A stretch of 14,265 bases of DNA from Acholeplasmatales bacterium (GCA_016288675.1 JAEELC010000166.1:1-14265); one strand, 5' to 3'; shown: positions 1 through 7,443, numbered from the stretch's first letter. Numbers and translations are program-made. The notes: a model not told the origin generated them from the sequence alone.

Positions 1-654
1 AATTATAAGATTCGTCTATTCTATTTATATCCTGAAATTGTTACTGACGAATTAATTGAATTTATAAAGAATAATCCTGAACACATTATGCCTTATTTTG
101 ATATCCCACTTCAACATTCTGAAGACCACGTATTAAAATCAATGCGTCGTAGAGGTAATCGTGCTTATTTAGTAGATTTAATTGCTAAGATTCGGCGTGA
201 AATTCCACATGCAATCTTCCGTACAACTATGATGGTTGGTTTCCCAGGTGAAACTGATGAAGATGTAGATAATATGATTAAATTTATGCAAGAAACTAAA
301 TTTGACAGACTTGGTACATTTACATATTCACCTGAAGAAGGAACAGAAGGTGCCAAGATGGAACAAATTGCTGAATCTATCAAGAATGAAAGATATAATA
401 AGGTTATGAAAGCTCAATTCTATATTTCTCTTGAAAAAAATAGAGAAAAGATTGGTAAGGATTTTGATGTTCTTATTGAATCTTATGATGAAGAAAACCT
501 TATGTATAGAGGTAGATCATATGGATTTGCACCAGATGATATTGATGGTTGCATTTTTGTTGCAGCACATGAAGAGCTTAAACCTGGTCAAATTGTATCA
601 GTAAATATTAAAGATGCAGATTCTTATTCTTTAACTGGTGAACAAAATGACTAA
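1..654 (+). CDS. rimO: Ribosomal protein S12 methylthiotransferase RimO, 3' part
   Basis: The reading frame is open from base 1, so the N-terminus, including the radical-SAM CxxxCxxC cluster and the first Fe-S domain, lies outside the window. About 217 C-terminal residues are visible. RimO uses SAM and two iron-sulfur clusters to add a methylthio group to an aspartate of ribosomal protein S12. Visible family signatures, in order, are RLFYLYP near the left edge, YFDIPLQHS, SMRRRGNR, RTTMMVGFPGET, FDRLGTFTYSPEEGT and a C-terminal TRAM-like domain with YRGRSYGFAPDDIDG. The EEGT and APxIDG motifs favour RimO over its tRNA-modifying relative MiaB. The gene overlaps trmL by 8 bases, which suggests co-transcription and coupled translation. 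No promoter is visible. I am very sure of the family and confident of RimO within it. Confidence 0.95.
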   Translation, partial: NYKIRLFYLYPEIVTDELIEFIKNNPEHIMPYFDIPLQHSEDHVLKSMRRRGNRAYLVDLIAKIRREIPHAIFRTTMMVGFPGETDEDVDNMIKFMQETKFDRLGTFTYSPEEGTEGAKMEQIAESIKNERYNKVMKAQFYISLEKNREKIGKDFDVLIESYDEENLMYRGRSYGFAPDDIDGCIFVAAHEELKPGQIVSVNIKDADSYSLTGEQND

Positions 655-1204
655 AGAAAAACAAGTTAATGTAATTTTATTTCAACCCGAAATTCCAGGT
701 AACACAGGTAACATTATGCGTACTTGTGTAGGATTTAATGTAAAACTACATTTAATCCGCCCATTTGGATTTAAGCTAGATGATGCACATTTACGTCGTG
801 CTCATCTAGATTATTTCGATGATTTAGAGTATGTTGAATATGATAATTTTGCAGATTTTCTAGAAAAGAATAATAATCCTGAAATTTATTATTTAACACG
901 TTATGGACATAAATCTCCTGATCAAATTGATTTTACTAAATATCAAGAAGATGAAAATGAAAAGCTTTTCTTTATGTTTGGTAGAGAATCAACAGGTATT
1001 CCATATGATATCTTACATGATAATTTAGACCACTGCTTTAGAATCCCTACAACCGATAAGATTCGTTCATTAAATTTATCTAACTGCGTTGCAATGGTAT
1101 TAATGTATGCTGAATCTCAATTAGGTTATAGAGACTTAATTAAACATGAACCAGAGAAATTCAAAGGAGAATTTTTCATAGACAATTATAAACCAGAAGA
1201 ATAG
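647..1204 (+). CDS. trmL: tRNA (cytidine/uridine-2'-O-)-methyltransferase TrmL (SPOUT family)
   Basis: This 185-residue SPOUT methyltransferase fits TrmL, which 2'-O-methylates the wobble nucleotide of certain tRNA-Leu isoacceptors using SAM. The sequence shows QPEIPGNTGNIMRT (residues 13-26), FGRESTGIP (from about 111) and RSLNLSN (140-146). These are the three motifs that build the trefoil-knot SAM site. Length is slightly above the usual 155-165 residues because of an extended C-terminus. I chose ATG 647, inside the end of rimO. A GTG at 638 would add three residues but has no better ribosome binding site. The start overlaps the rimO stop, so translational coupling is likely. mutS2 follows after 10 bases. 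Family assignment is firm; exact tRNA substrate is inferred from the family. Confidence 0.94.
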   Translation: MTKEKQVNVILFQPEIPGNTGNIMRTCVGFNVKLHLIRPFGFKLDDAHLRRAHLDYFDDLEYVEYDNFADFLEKNNNPEIYYLTRYGHKSPDQIDFTKYQEDENEKLFFMFGRESTGIPYDILHDNLDHCFRIPTTDKIRSLNLSNCVAMVLMYAESQLGYRDLIKHEPEKFKGEFFIDNYKPEE

Positions 1205-1214
1205 AGGGGATAAT

Positions 1215-3542
1215 ATGTTTGATTTTAAAACTTTAGAATTTAATAAAGTTTTAGACAATATATCTACATACGCTTTTTTGGATTCAACAAAAGAGCGTAT
1301 TTCTTCGCTTGAGCCATTTAATGATATTGATTCATTAAATGAATCTCTTGATCAAGTAGTTGAAGCTATTTTAGGCATTACTAAATTAGGTAATATTCCT
1401 CTTGATCATATGTTTGATGTAAAAGATGCAATTAAAAAATGTGAAATTGGATCAATTATCTCAAGTGAAGATTTATATAAAATTTCAATTTTAATTGAAA
1501 AATCCCGTATTCTTACTAAATATGGTAAGGATATGGAAAATCAAAAAATTAAATGTGATTTATTATCTAGTTATTTTATGTCATTTTCTGATAATAAAAA
1601 GCTTGGACAAGAAATTACAAACGCTATTGATGAAAATTTCAAAGTTAAAGATAGTGCATCAATGCCATTATTTAAAGTTCGTAGAAGAATACAAATGGAA
1701 GAAAACCATTTAAGAAGCTTTATGAACTCATTGCTTTTAAGTAGAGCTAGTAATTTAACTGAAAGCATCATTGTTATGCGTGATGGTAGAATGTGTCTTC
1801 CAGTTAAAGCTGATTCTAAGAATGCCATTAAGGGTATTATTCATGATTCATCAGCATCAGGTACAACTTTCTTTATTGAACCATCTGAAGCTAATGATAT
1901 TTATATGCAAATTGAATCATTAAAGAATGATGAGAAAAAGGAAGTTGAACTTGTTCTTAAGGGCTTATCGCTTTTAGTATCTGCTCATGCAGAAGAATTA
2001 TTAAATGATCTTGATATAATTCGTGAGTTAGATTTTATATTTGCTCGTGCAAGATTTGCACGTGAAAATAATTATACTCGTCCTTTAATGAATACAAGAG
2101 GTTATATTAATATTATCAGTGGTGCTCATCCATTAATTGAGAAAGATGTTGTAGTTAAAAATGATGTTAAGCTAGGACAAAGTTATTCAACTATTGTTAT
2201 CACTGGTCCAAATACAGGTGGTAAAACTGTATTATTAAAACTTGTTGGTTTAACTTCACTTATGGCTCAATGTGGATTATTTGTTCCATGTAACGATGGT
2301 TCTGAGTTTAGCTTATTTGATAATGTTATGGCAGATATTGGTGATGAACAAAGTATTGAACAAAATTTATCTACATTTAGTTCACATATGACACGTATTG
2401 CTGAAATCTTTAAGTCTGTAACACCTAATTCGTTAGTTTTACTAGATGAAGTTGGTTCAGGTACTGACCCTAAAGAAGGTGCTAGTTTAGCAATTGCAAT
2501 TATTGATAAATTAACGCGTATTGGAGCTCGTGTTATTTCTACAACTCACTATGGTGATTTGAAAGCATTTGCGTATAACAATAAAAAGGTTGTTAATGCA
2601 AGTGTTGAATTTGATGTTGAAACATTATCTCCAACTTATCGTTTATCTATTGGTGTTCCTGGTGCTTCAAATGCTATATTAATTTCTAAACGTCTAGGAT
2701 TAGATAATGATATATTAGAACAAGCTAGTTCTTTAATTAAAGGTACTACAAGTGAATCTGGTCAATTGATTCAAAAGATTGATGAAGAAAATCAAAATGT
2801 AATTAAACTTCGTAATGATTATGAAAAGAAAATCAAAGAAGTTGAAAAACAAAAAGAAGAACTTAATAAGAAGCTTGCTGAAATTAATAAGAATAAAGAG
2901 CTTTTATTATATAAAGCTCATTTAGAAGCCAATAAGATTGTTGAAGATGCTAAAGAAAAGAGCCAAGAATTAATTGAAAAACTTAATTCTTTAAAGGATT
3001 CTAAGAATATTTTAGATAAGGATTTAGCTAATGTTAAATTTGAAGCTAAAAACTTAGCTCCTAAAAAAGAAGAAAAGCCTATTGATGATCACGAACTTCA
3101 AGTTGGTGAACTAGTTCATGTAAATGATTACAATAAGGTTGGTCAAGTATTGGCTATTAAGAAAGGTAAATACGAAGTTCAAATGGGTCAATTTAAAATG
3201 ACATTTGAACGTAAAGATTTAACTTATGATAAGAGCTTAAAGCGTCAAGACGAGATTAAACCTAAGAAGAAGCCTAGTGTTACATTAAATACTGAACAAA
3301 CTCCTATGAGACTTGATCTTCGTGGAGAACGTTATATAGACGTTCAACCACAAGTTGATTTATTTATTGATAGAGCTATTCTAGCTCGTTATCACACTGT
3401 ATATATCATTCATGGTTTTGGTACAGGTGCTGTTCGTAAAGCTGTAGCTGAAGCTTTAAAATTGAATAAGAACGTTAAATCTACTCGCTTCGGTGGTGAA
3501 GGAGAAGGTTTAAACGGTTGTACTGTAGTTGAACTTAAATAA
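1215..3542 (+). CDS. mutS2: MutS2 / RqcU family ATPase with Smr nuclease domain
   Basis: This 775-residue protein has the full MutS2 layout and normal length. A MutS-type lever/clamp region comes first, followed by an ABC-type ATPase with Walker A GPNTGGKT (331-338) and Walker B LVLLDE (407-412) running into GSGTDP. A STTHYGDLKAF switch segment follows. A charged coiled coil spans roughly 505-620 and a KOW-like segment lies around 640-690. The C-terminal Smr domain shows LDLRG (700-704) and HGFGTG (733-738). There is no N-terminal mismatch-recognition domain, which separates it from MutS. Family members suppress homologous recombination in some species and split collided ribosomes in Bacillus; which applies here cannot be read from sequence. 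The start is fixed by a GAGGGG ribosome binding site at 1204-1209. thiN begins one base after the stop. Confidence 0.97.
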   Translation: MFDFKTLEFNKVLDNISTYAFLDSTKERISSLEPFNDIDSLNESLDQVVEAILGITKLGNIPLDHMFDVKDAIKKCEIGSIISSEDLYKISILIEKSRILTKYGKDMENQKIKCDLLSSYFMSFSDNKKLGQEITNAIDENFKVKDSASMPLFKVRRRIQMEENHLRSFMNSLLLSRASNLTESIIVMRDGRMCLPVKADSKNAIKGIIHDSSASGTTFFIEPSEANDIYMQIESLKNDEKKEVELVLKGLSLLVSAHAEELLNDLDIIRELDFIFARARFARENNYTRPLMNTRGYINIISGAHPLIEKDVVVKNDVKLGQSYSTIVITGPNTGGKTVLLKLVGLTSLMAQCGLFVPCNDGSEFSLFDNVMADIGDEQSIEQNLSTFSSHMTRIAEIFKSVTPNSLVLLDEVGSGTDPKEGASLAIAIIDKLTRIGARVISTTHYGDLKAFAYNNKKVVNASVEFDVETLSPTYRLSIGVPGASNAILISKRLGLDNDILEQASSLIKGTTSESGQLIQKIDEENQNVIKLRNDYEKKIKEVEKQKEELNKKLAEINKNKELLLYKAHLEANKIVEDAKEKSQELIEKLNSLKDSKNILDKDLANVKFEAKNLAPKKEEKPIDDHELQVGELVHVNDYNKVGQVLAIKKGKYEVQMGQFKMTFERKDLTYDKSLKRQDEIKPKKKPSVTLNTEQTPMRLDLRGERYIDVQPQVDLFIDRAILARYHTVYIIHGFGTGAVRKAVAEALKLNKNVKSTRFGGEGEGLNGCTVVELK

Positions 3543-3543
3543 T

Positions 3544-4155
3544 ATGAAAGTAGCATTAATATTATTTGATGTGGATTTATCTAAATTTAATCTTGATAAT
3601 TATTATAAAATTGGTGTTGACAGAGGTGCACTAAATGCAACCTTATCATCTATTCCTTTAGACTTATCAATTGGTGATTTTGATAGTGTAAATGATAAAG
3701 AATTAAGCCTTATAAAAGCTAATTCTTTAAATCTTATTAAGCTTAATCCTATAAAGGATTTAACTGATACAGAAGAAGCTTTAAATGAAGCTTTAAAAAT
3801 TAGTGATGATATTACTATTTTTGGTGGTATTAAAGGAAATAGAATTGAACATTTTTTATCAAATTTAACATTATTTTTTAAATTTAATAAGCTAACTATT
3901 ATTGACAATAATTCTAAGATATATTTAATTGATAAGAAAACAATTATAGATAATGATTATAAATATGTATCTTTCTTCAGTTTAGATAATAATCTTCATA
4001 TAAGTTTAAAAGGTTTTAAATATAATTTAAATAATTATAATTTAAAAATAACTGATCCACTTTGTGTTTCTAATGAAATAATAGATAAATGTGGAGAAGT
4101 AGAAGTTGATAATAAAACTCTTGTTGTATTGTCAAAAGAAGATAGAAAATTATAA
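3544..4155 (+). CDS. thiN: Thiamine pyrophosphokinase
   Basis: This 203-residue enzyme transfers pyrophosphate from ATP to thiamine, giving TPP. It carries the family motifs GVDRGA (24-29), GDFDS (44-48), DLTDTEEAL (72-80) and GGIKGNRIEH (94-103). The last usually ends in RxDH; here it is RIEH, a conservative change. ATG 3544 follows the mutS2 stop by one base and no clear Shine-Dalgarno precedes it, so translation probably depends on ribosomes finishing mutS2. A TTG at 3529 inside mutS2 would add five residues and is less likely. The gene lies just upstream of, not under, the TPP riboswitch that controls thiT, so salvage phosphorylation and uptake are neighbours but differently regulated. 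The middle and C-terminus are very rich in Asn, Lys and Ile. Confidence 0.93.
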   Translation: MKVALILFDVDLSKFNLDNYYKIGVDRGALNATLSSIPLDLSIGDFDSVNDKELSLIKANSLNLIKLNPIKDLTDTEEALNEALKISDDITIFGGIKGNRIEHFLSNLTLFFKFNKLTIIDNNSKIYLIDKKTIIDNDYKYVSFFSLDNNLHISLKGFKYNLNNYNLKITDPLCVSNEIIDKCGEVEVDNKTLVVLSKEDRKL

Positions 4156-4162
4156 TTATAAC

Positions 4163-4190
4163 TTAACAAATTTTAAATTTGTGCTAAAAT
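4163..4190 (+). promoter_or_regulatory. Promoter for the TPP riboswitch-thiT transcript
   Basis: A -35 box TTAACA (4163-4168), a 16-base spacer and a TGC-extended -10 box TAAAAT (4185-4190) predict a start near 4197, just before the aptamer. A 7-bp inverted repeat (ACAAATT/AATTTGT, 4166-4182) sits between the two boxes without a T-tract, so it is not a terminator. Confidence 0.75.
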
Positions 4191-4200
4191 AAAATAGTAA

Positions 4201-4290
4201 GGAAACACGGGGAGCCCATGTGATGAGCTGAGAGGTAACTAAAGTTACGACCCGCAAACCTGATTCTGGTAATGCAGACGTAGGTATTTG
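4201..4290 (+). ncRNA. TPP (thiamine pyrophosphate) riboswitch aptamer
   Basis: The THI-box consensus is plain. An ACGGGGAGCCC 5' segment is followed by GCTGAGAG (4227-4234), then a variable P3 hairpin (GGTAACTAAAGTTACGACCC), AACCTGATTCTGGTAATGC, and a final GACGTAGG with imperfect P1 pairing to the 5' end. The aptamer binds TPP in the nascent RNA. It is followed by a linker and a strong terminator 30 bases downstream, so the likely mechanism is premature termination of the thiT mRNA when TPP is plentiful. The downstream gene is a thiamine transporter, which agrees. The exact ends of P1 are uncertain by a few bases. Confidence 0.97.
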
Positions 4291-4319
4291 TATCTCTTTT
4301 ATTATAATAATAAAAATAC

Positions 4320-4350
4320 AATTCTTCTGGCATTGCTGGGAGAATTTTTT
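4320..4350 (+). terminator. Riboswitch-controlled intrinsic terminator
   Basis: Arms AATTCTTCTGGC (4320-4331) and GCTGGGAGAATT (4335-4346) pair over 12 positions (three G-U pairs) around a 3-base loop and run into a T-tract ending at 4350. It lies between the TPP aptamer and the thiT ribosome binding site. Alternative pairing with the aptamer 3' half is described in the findings. Confidence 0.9.
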
Positions 4351-4373
4351 GTTATTATAAAAAGGAGAAAAAA

Positions 4374-5033
4374 ATGCAAACAAAAAACAAAAATCTTCAA
4401 GCATTGATTGAAGTTGCAATCTTTTCCGCGATTGCAATTGCCCTTGATATGATTCAAGGTAGCTTATTTAAAGGATTATTTCCTAGCGGAGGTAGTATTG
4501 GTGTAGCTATGGTACCAATTCTTGTAGTAAGTTTTAGAAGGGGATTTGGCTGGGGTGTCATGTGTGGTTTCGTAGTTTCGATACTTCAAATGTTATCTGG
4601 TGTTTATTCAATAAATGCTGCTAGTTTTGATAATAAATTCTTACAAGTTATGGGACCATTCTTACAAATTATGTTAGATTATGTATTTGCTTATACTCTT
4701 GTAGGATTTGCCGGTTTATTTTCTAACTTATATCAAAAGAGTAAATCTAAAGGTGGTAAAGTATTATTTGTATCATTAGGTAGTGTTCTTGGTGGAACAC
4801 TTAAGTATTTAACTCATGTTATTGCAGGTGCTGTATTTTGGTTAAATCAAGGTTCAAGCTTTGGTGGATTAGATGATACTACAGTTTTATATTCATGGTT
4901 ATATAATGGTGCTTACTCAATTCCAAATATTATAATTTGCACTATTATTATGATTATTTTCGCTTTATATTATGATGTAATCTTAAAACCAAGCGCTAAA
5001 GAAAGTATCGAAGAAGCAGTTGAGGAGGAATAA
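4374..5033 (+). CDS. thiT: Thiamine ECF transporter S component ThiT
   Basis: This 219-residue membrane protein with about six hydrophobic helices is the thiamine-binding S component of an energy-coupling-factor transporter. It would work with a shared EcfA/EcfA'/EcfT module encoded elsewhere. Family features are GGSIGVAMVPILVVSFRRG after helix 1, LDYVFAYTLVGFAGL in the middle, and the HVIAGAVFW and YNGAYSIP segments. His148, Trp156 and Asn178 appear to match the thiamine-contacting His, Trp and Asn known from Lactococcus ThiT, judged by motif and spacing. AAGGAG at 4362-4367 sets the start. The TPP riboswitch immediately upstream independently supports thiamine as the substrate. The C-terminus ends in an acidic tail. 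The next gene starts two bases after the stop. Confidence 0.96.
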   Translation: MQTKNKNLQALIEVAIFSAIAIALDMIQGSLFKGLFPSGGSIGVAMVPILVVSFRRGFGWGVMCGFVVSILQMLSGVYSINAASFDNKFLQVMGPFLQIMLDYVFAYTLVGFAGLFSNLYQKSKSKGGKVLFVSLGSVLGGTLKYLTHVIAGAVFWLNQGSSFGGLDDTTVLYSWLYNGAYSIPNIIICTIIMIIFALYYDVILKPSAKESIEEAVEEE

Positions 5034-5035
5034 TA

Positions 5036-5467
5036 ATGGGAAAGAAAATATTTAAGGTAGCAGGTAGTGCTATTTTATCAATAATTTTAGTTATACTTTA
5101 TATTGCTTATTTAAGCCAACATAAAGCCATTTATGATGATGGTTGGGGAACTAATTATGAAGTAAATGAAGAATTAGTATATTTCTTCTACGCTTCAATT
5201 GCTTATTTAATTTGTTCAATTGTTGATCTTGTTTCTTTTATAAAGCTTGGTAAAGAAAATGAATTTGCTATAAAACTTGCACCAGCTTTATCTTCAATGT
5301 TCCTTATTGGTTATTTAACTAAAGCTTTCTTCAAGCCATTAATGAAGAGTGCACATGTTTTTAACCAAGTAAATCTTATTTTATTTATTACTGTATTATT
5401 AATTACTATATTAACAGTATGGAATTTTGTTGAATATTTAATTAAACATAATAAAGATACTAAATAA
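5036..5467 (+). CDS. Small four-helix membrane protein, unknown function, TPP-regulated operon
   Basis: I do not recognise this 143-residue protein. It has four predicted hydrophobic segments at about 8-27, 46-68, 80-99 and 112-136. A short polar loop after helix 1 contains DDGWGTNYEVNEE, and both ends are lysine-rich. There is no signal peptidase site, catalytic motif or binding-site signature that I can name. The start is strongly supported by GAGGAGG (5022-5028), which lies in the last codons of thiT, and the gap to thiT is two bases. It therefore almost certainly shares the thiT transcript and TPP control. A terminator follows. A role in thiamine uptake or in assembling the ECF complex is possible by context only; it could equally be an unrelated passenger. 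Confidence 0.85.
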   Translation: MGKKIFKVAGSAILSIILVILYIAYLSQHKAIYDDGWGTNYEVNEELVYFFYASIAYLICSIVDLVSFIKLGKENEFAIKLAPALSSMFLIGYLTKAFFKPLMKSAHVFNQVNLILFITVLLITILTVWNFVEYLIKHNKDTK

Positions 5468-5485
5468 TAAAGATACAATCATTTT

Positions 5486-5518
5486 ACTCTAGGTATGTTC
5501 ACCTAGAGTTTTTCTTTT
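5486..5518 (+). terminator. Intrinsic terminator after the thiT unit
   Basis: A perfect 9-bp stem ACTCTAGGT/ACCTAGAGT (5486-5494 and 5501-5509) with a 6-base loop runs into TTTTCTTTT. It separates the thiT operon from truB. Confidence 0.93.
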
Positions 5519-5526
5519 GTTTATTG

Positions 5527-5532
5527 TATAAT
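5527..5532 (+). promoter_or_regulatory. Probable -10 box for truB-ribF
   Basis: A consensus TATAAT lies 28 bases before the truB start and just after the preceding terminator. The expected -35 position falls in the terminator stem and shows no good match, so the promoter call rests mainly on the -10 box and position. Confidence 0.5.
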
Positions 5533-5559
5533 ATTTGTAGCTTTATGGAGGTTCTTATT

Positions 5560-6420
5560 ATGGACGGATTTATTATTATTGATAAAGAAAAAGATTTTAC
5601 AAGTTTTGATGTTTGTAATAAAATTAGACATAAATTTTTTACCTCTCATGTTGGACATACAGGCACATTAGATCCTAATGCAACTGGTGTTCTTGTTGTT
5701 TCACTTGGTAAAGGTTGCAAAACTTTAAATTTACTTGAAGAACATGATAAGAGCTATCTTTGTACAATCGAATTTGGAAAGAGTTATGATACAATTGATC
5801 CTACTGGAAAATTGGTTAGTGAATCTTTTAAAGAAATTGATATTGAAGCATTAAAAAAAGCAGTTGATAAAGTAGCTTTAAAAGAATCTCAAATACCTCC
5901 AAAGTATAGCGCACTTAAGATAAAAGGCAAAAGAGCCTATGATTTAGCTCGTGAAGGAAAAGATTTTGAAATTAAAGAACGTCCTGCTCATGTATATGAA
6001 GCAAGAATTGAAAGCCAATTAAAAAAGATTGATAATTGTTATTATGTAGATATTTATCTTAAAGTATCCAAAGGATTCTATATTAGAAGCTTTGTGCGTG
6101 ATGTTGCAGAAGAACTTGGCGTAGATGCAAACATGTTTAATTTAAGAAGATTATCTTCTGGTATTTTTAAAATTGAAAATTCTAAAAAATTAAATGATAT
6201 CACAGAAGATGATATAATTCCTATTGCTAAAGTATTTAGTTATTTACCACATGTTGAATTAAAGGAATATTTACTTCCTTTAATTAAAAATGGTGTCCAA
6301 TTAGATTCTAGACAAACAACTATTGATTCTCCATTTGTAGCAGTTATTAATGGTAAAGAAATAGCTATTTATAAACCTGGAAAAAATAAAGGTACATATT
6401 CTATTGAGGTATTATTATAA
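5560..6420 (+). CDS. truB: tRNA pseudouridine(55) synthase TruB
   Basis: This 286-residue enzyme converts U55 in the T-loop of tRNAs to pseudouridine. The catalytic motif GHTGTLDPNATG is present, with Asp38 as the expected nucleophile. The later KYSALKIKGKRAYDLAR and GFYIRSFVRD segments and a short C-terminal PUA-like extension are also typical. The start at ATG 5560 is chosen because GGAGG (5547-5551) lies eight bases before it; in-frame codons further upstream have no such site. One oddity is the N-terminal motif KPxGxTS of the family, which reads KEKDFTS here (residues 9-15), losing both Pro and Gly. The stop overlaps the ribF start by one base, so the two are translationally coupled, as in many bacteria. 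Confidence 0.96.
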   Translation: MDGFIIIDKEKDFTSFDVCNKIRHKFFTSHVGHTGTLDPNATGVLVVSLGKGCKTLNLLEEHDKSYLCTIEFGKSYDTIDPTGKLVSESFKEIDIEALKKAVDKVALKESQIPPKYSALKIKGKRAYDLAREGKDFEIKERPAHVYEARIESQLKKIDNCYYVDIYLKVSKGFYIRSFVRDVAEELGVDANMFNLRRLSSGIFKIENSKKLNDITEDDIIPIAKVFSYLPHVELKEYLLPLIKNGVQLDSRQTTIDSPFVAVINGKEIAIYKPGKNKGTYSIEVLL

Positions 6421-7319
6421 TGCGCATCATAGAAATTAACAGCTTAGATGAGGTCTTTAACAAAAATAATTTATCAATAATGCTTGGTGATTTTGATGGA
6501 ATGCATAAAGGACATCAAGTTTTACTTAATACATTATTAAATATAAAAGCGCATCATGCTATGCTAACTTTTTATCCACATCCTAAAGAATTTTTTACAA
6601 GTGAAAAATTTAAATATCTTGATACAATTAAAGATAAAGAGATTAGATTATGTAATGATTTAGATTATTTAATTGTTTTAAAAACTAATAAAAATATTTT
6701 AAATTCTAGTAAGCAAGATTTTATAAATTTTTTAAAAAATAATAATGTAACTGATGTTGTATGTGGTAATGATTTTACATTTGGTAAAAATAAAGAAGGA
6801 AATGTATCTGATTTAAATATGTTTAATGTTCATCTTGTTGATGATGTTACATTAAATAATAAAAGAATCTCATCGACTTCTATTAGGGAATATCTTAGAA
6901 AGGGCCAAATAAAAGAAGCTAATTGCTTATTAGATAGAATATATTCTGTAAAAGGAATTGTTTCAAAAGGTAGTCAATTAGGAAGAACTATAGGATTTCC
7001 TACTGCTAATTTAGATGATTTAGATTATTTATTGCCAGGACGTGGAGTATATTTTGGATATGCTTTGATAGATAATATAAAATATTTTGGAATGATTAAT
7101 ATAGGTATTAATCCTACATTTAATCTTTTAAAAAATAATAGACTTGAGATAAATATATTCGAATTTAATAATAATCTATATGATAAAGAAATAGAAGTAT
7201 TCTTTATTGATAAAATTAGAGATGAGAAAAAGTTTAATTCTAAAGAAGAACTTGTATTAGAATTAGAAAAGAATAGATTAGAGTGCTTAGAATATATGAA
7301 TAGTATTAAAAGCCAATAA
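6420..7319 (+). CDS. ribF: Bifunctional riboflavin kinase / FAD synthetase RibF
   Basis: This 299-residue two-domain enzyme phosphorylates riboflavin to FMN and adenylylates FMN to FAD. The N-terminal FAD synthetase domain shows GDFDGMHKGH (23-32), TFYPHPKEFF, CGNDFTFGKNKEG and SSTSIREYL (151-159). The C-terminal riboflavin kinase domain shows GRTIGFPTAN (188-197), LLPGRGVYFGY, IGINPTF and the closing KIRDEKKFNSKEEL. Length is normal. The start codon uses the last base of the truB stop (TAATG), with a modest GAGG ten bases upstream. Asn, Lys and Ile are very common, and AAT/AAA codons dominate, unlike the neighbouring rpsO. This suggests modest expression. I see no FMN riboswitch in front of the operon. 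Confidence 0.96.
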   Translation: MRIIEINSLDEVFNKNNLSIMLGDFDGMHKGHQVLLNTLLNIKAHHAMLTFYPHPKEFFTSEKFKYLDTIKDKEIRLCNDLDYLIVLKTNKNILNSSKQDFINFLKNNNVTDVVCGNDFTFGKNKEGNVSDLNMFNVHLVDDVTLNNKRISSTSIREYLRKGQIKEANCLLDRIYSVKGIVSKGSQLGRTIGFPTANLDDLDYLLPGRGVYFGYALIDNIKYFGMINIGINPTFNLLKNNRLEINIFEFNNNLYDKEIEVFFIDKIRDEKKFNSKEELVLELEKNRLECLEYMNSIKSQ

Positions 7320-7326
7320 ATTTTAC

Positions 7327-7355
7327 TTGAATTATATTTAAAGTTTTGTTATACT
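7327..7355 (+). promoter_or_regulatory. rpsO promoter
   Basis: TTGAAT (7327-7332), a 17-base spacer, then TGT-extended TATACT (7350-7355). The predicted start, about 7362, coincides with the first base-paired element of the S15 leader. Confidence 0.85.
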
Positions 7356-7361
7356 AATAAA

Positions 7362-7430
7362 GGCGTAGACTTAGTTGTTAGGACATTCCTCGTTCTTTAA
7401 CCAGGTTTATCGCGAATTATATTATATTTA
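7362..7430 (+). promoter_or_regulatory. Structured rpsO leader, probable S15 autoregulatory site
   Basis: The roughly 80-base leader begins with GCGTAGAC (7363-7370), which pairs with GTTTA-T-CGC (7405-7413) as an eight-pair stem with one bulged T. Inside are a short AGGA/TCCT hairpin (7380-7390) and an overlapping option pairing GTTAGGA with TCTTTAAC (7377-7383 with 7394-7401). A closed multi-branch fold just before the ribosome binding site of rpsO fits the known habit of S15 mRNAs to bind their own protein. The fold is hand-derived, and the family assignment is by gene context. Confidence 0.55.
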
Positions 7431-7443
7431 GGAGGAATTCAAT

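Noticed and set aside
638..646. GTG 638 as the trmL start
   Set aside because: It adds only three non-conserved residues and has no better ribosome binding site than ATG 647.
4166..4182. Intrinsic terminator after thiN
   Set aside because: The AT-only stem has no T-tract after it and overlaps a good promoter; kept only as a possible operator.
4156..4437. Minus-strand ORF across the TPP riboswitch region
   Set aside because: It is antisense to a well-supported riboswitch and the thiT start, lacks a ribosome binding site and has no recognisable domain.
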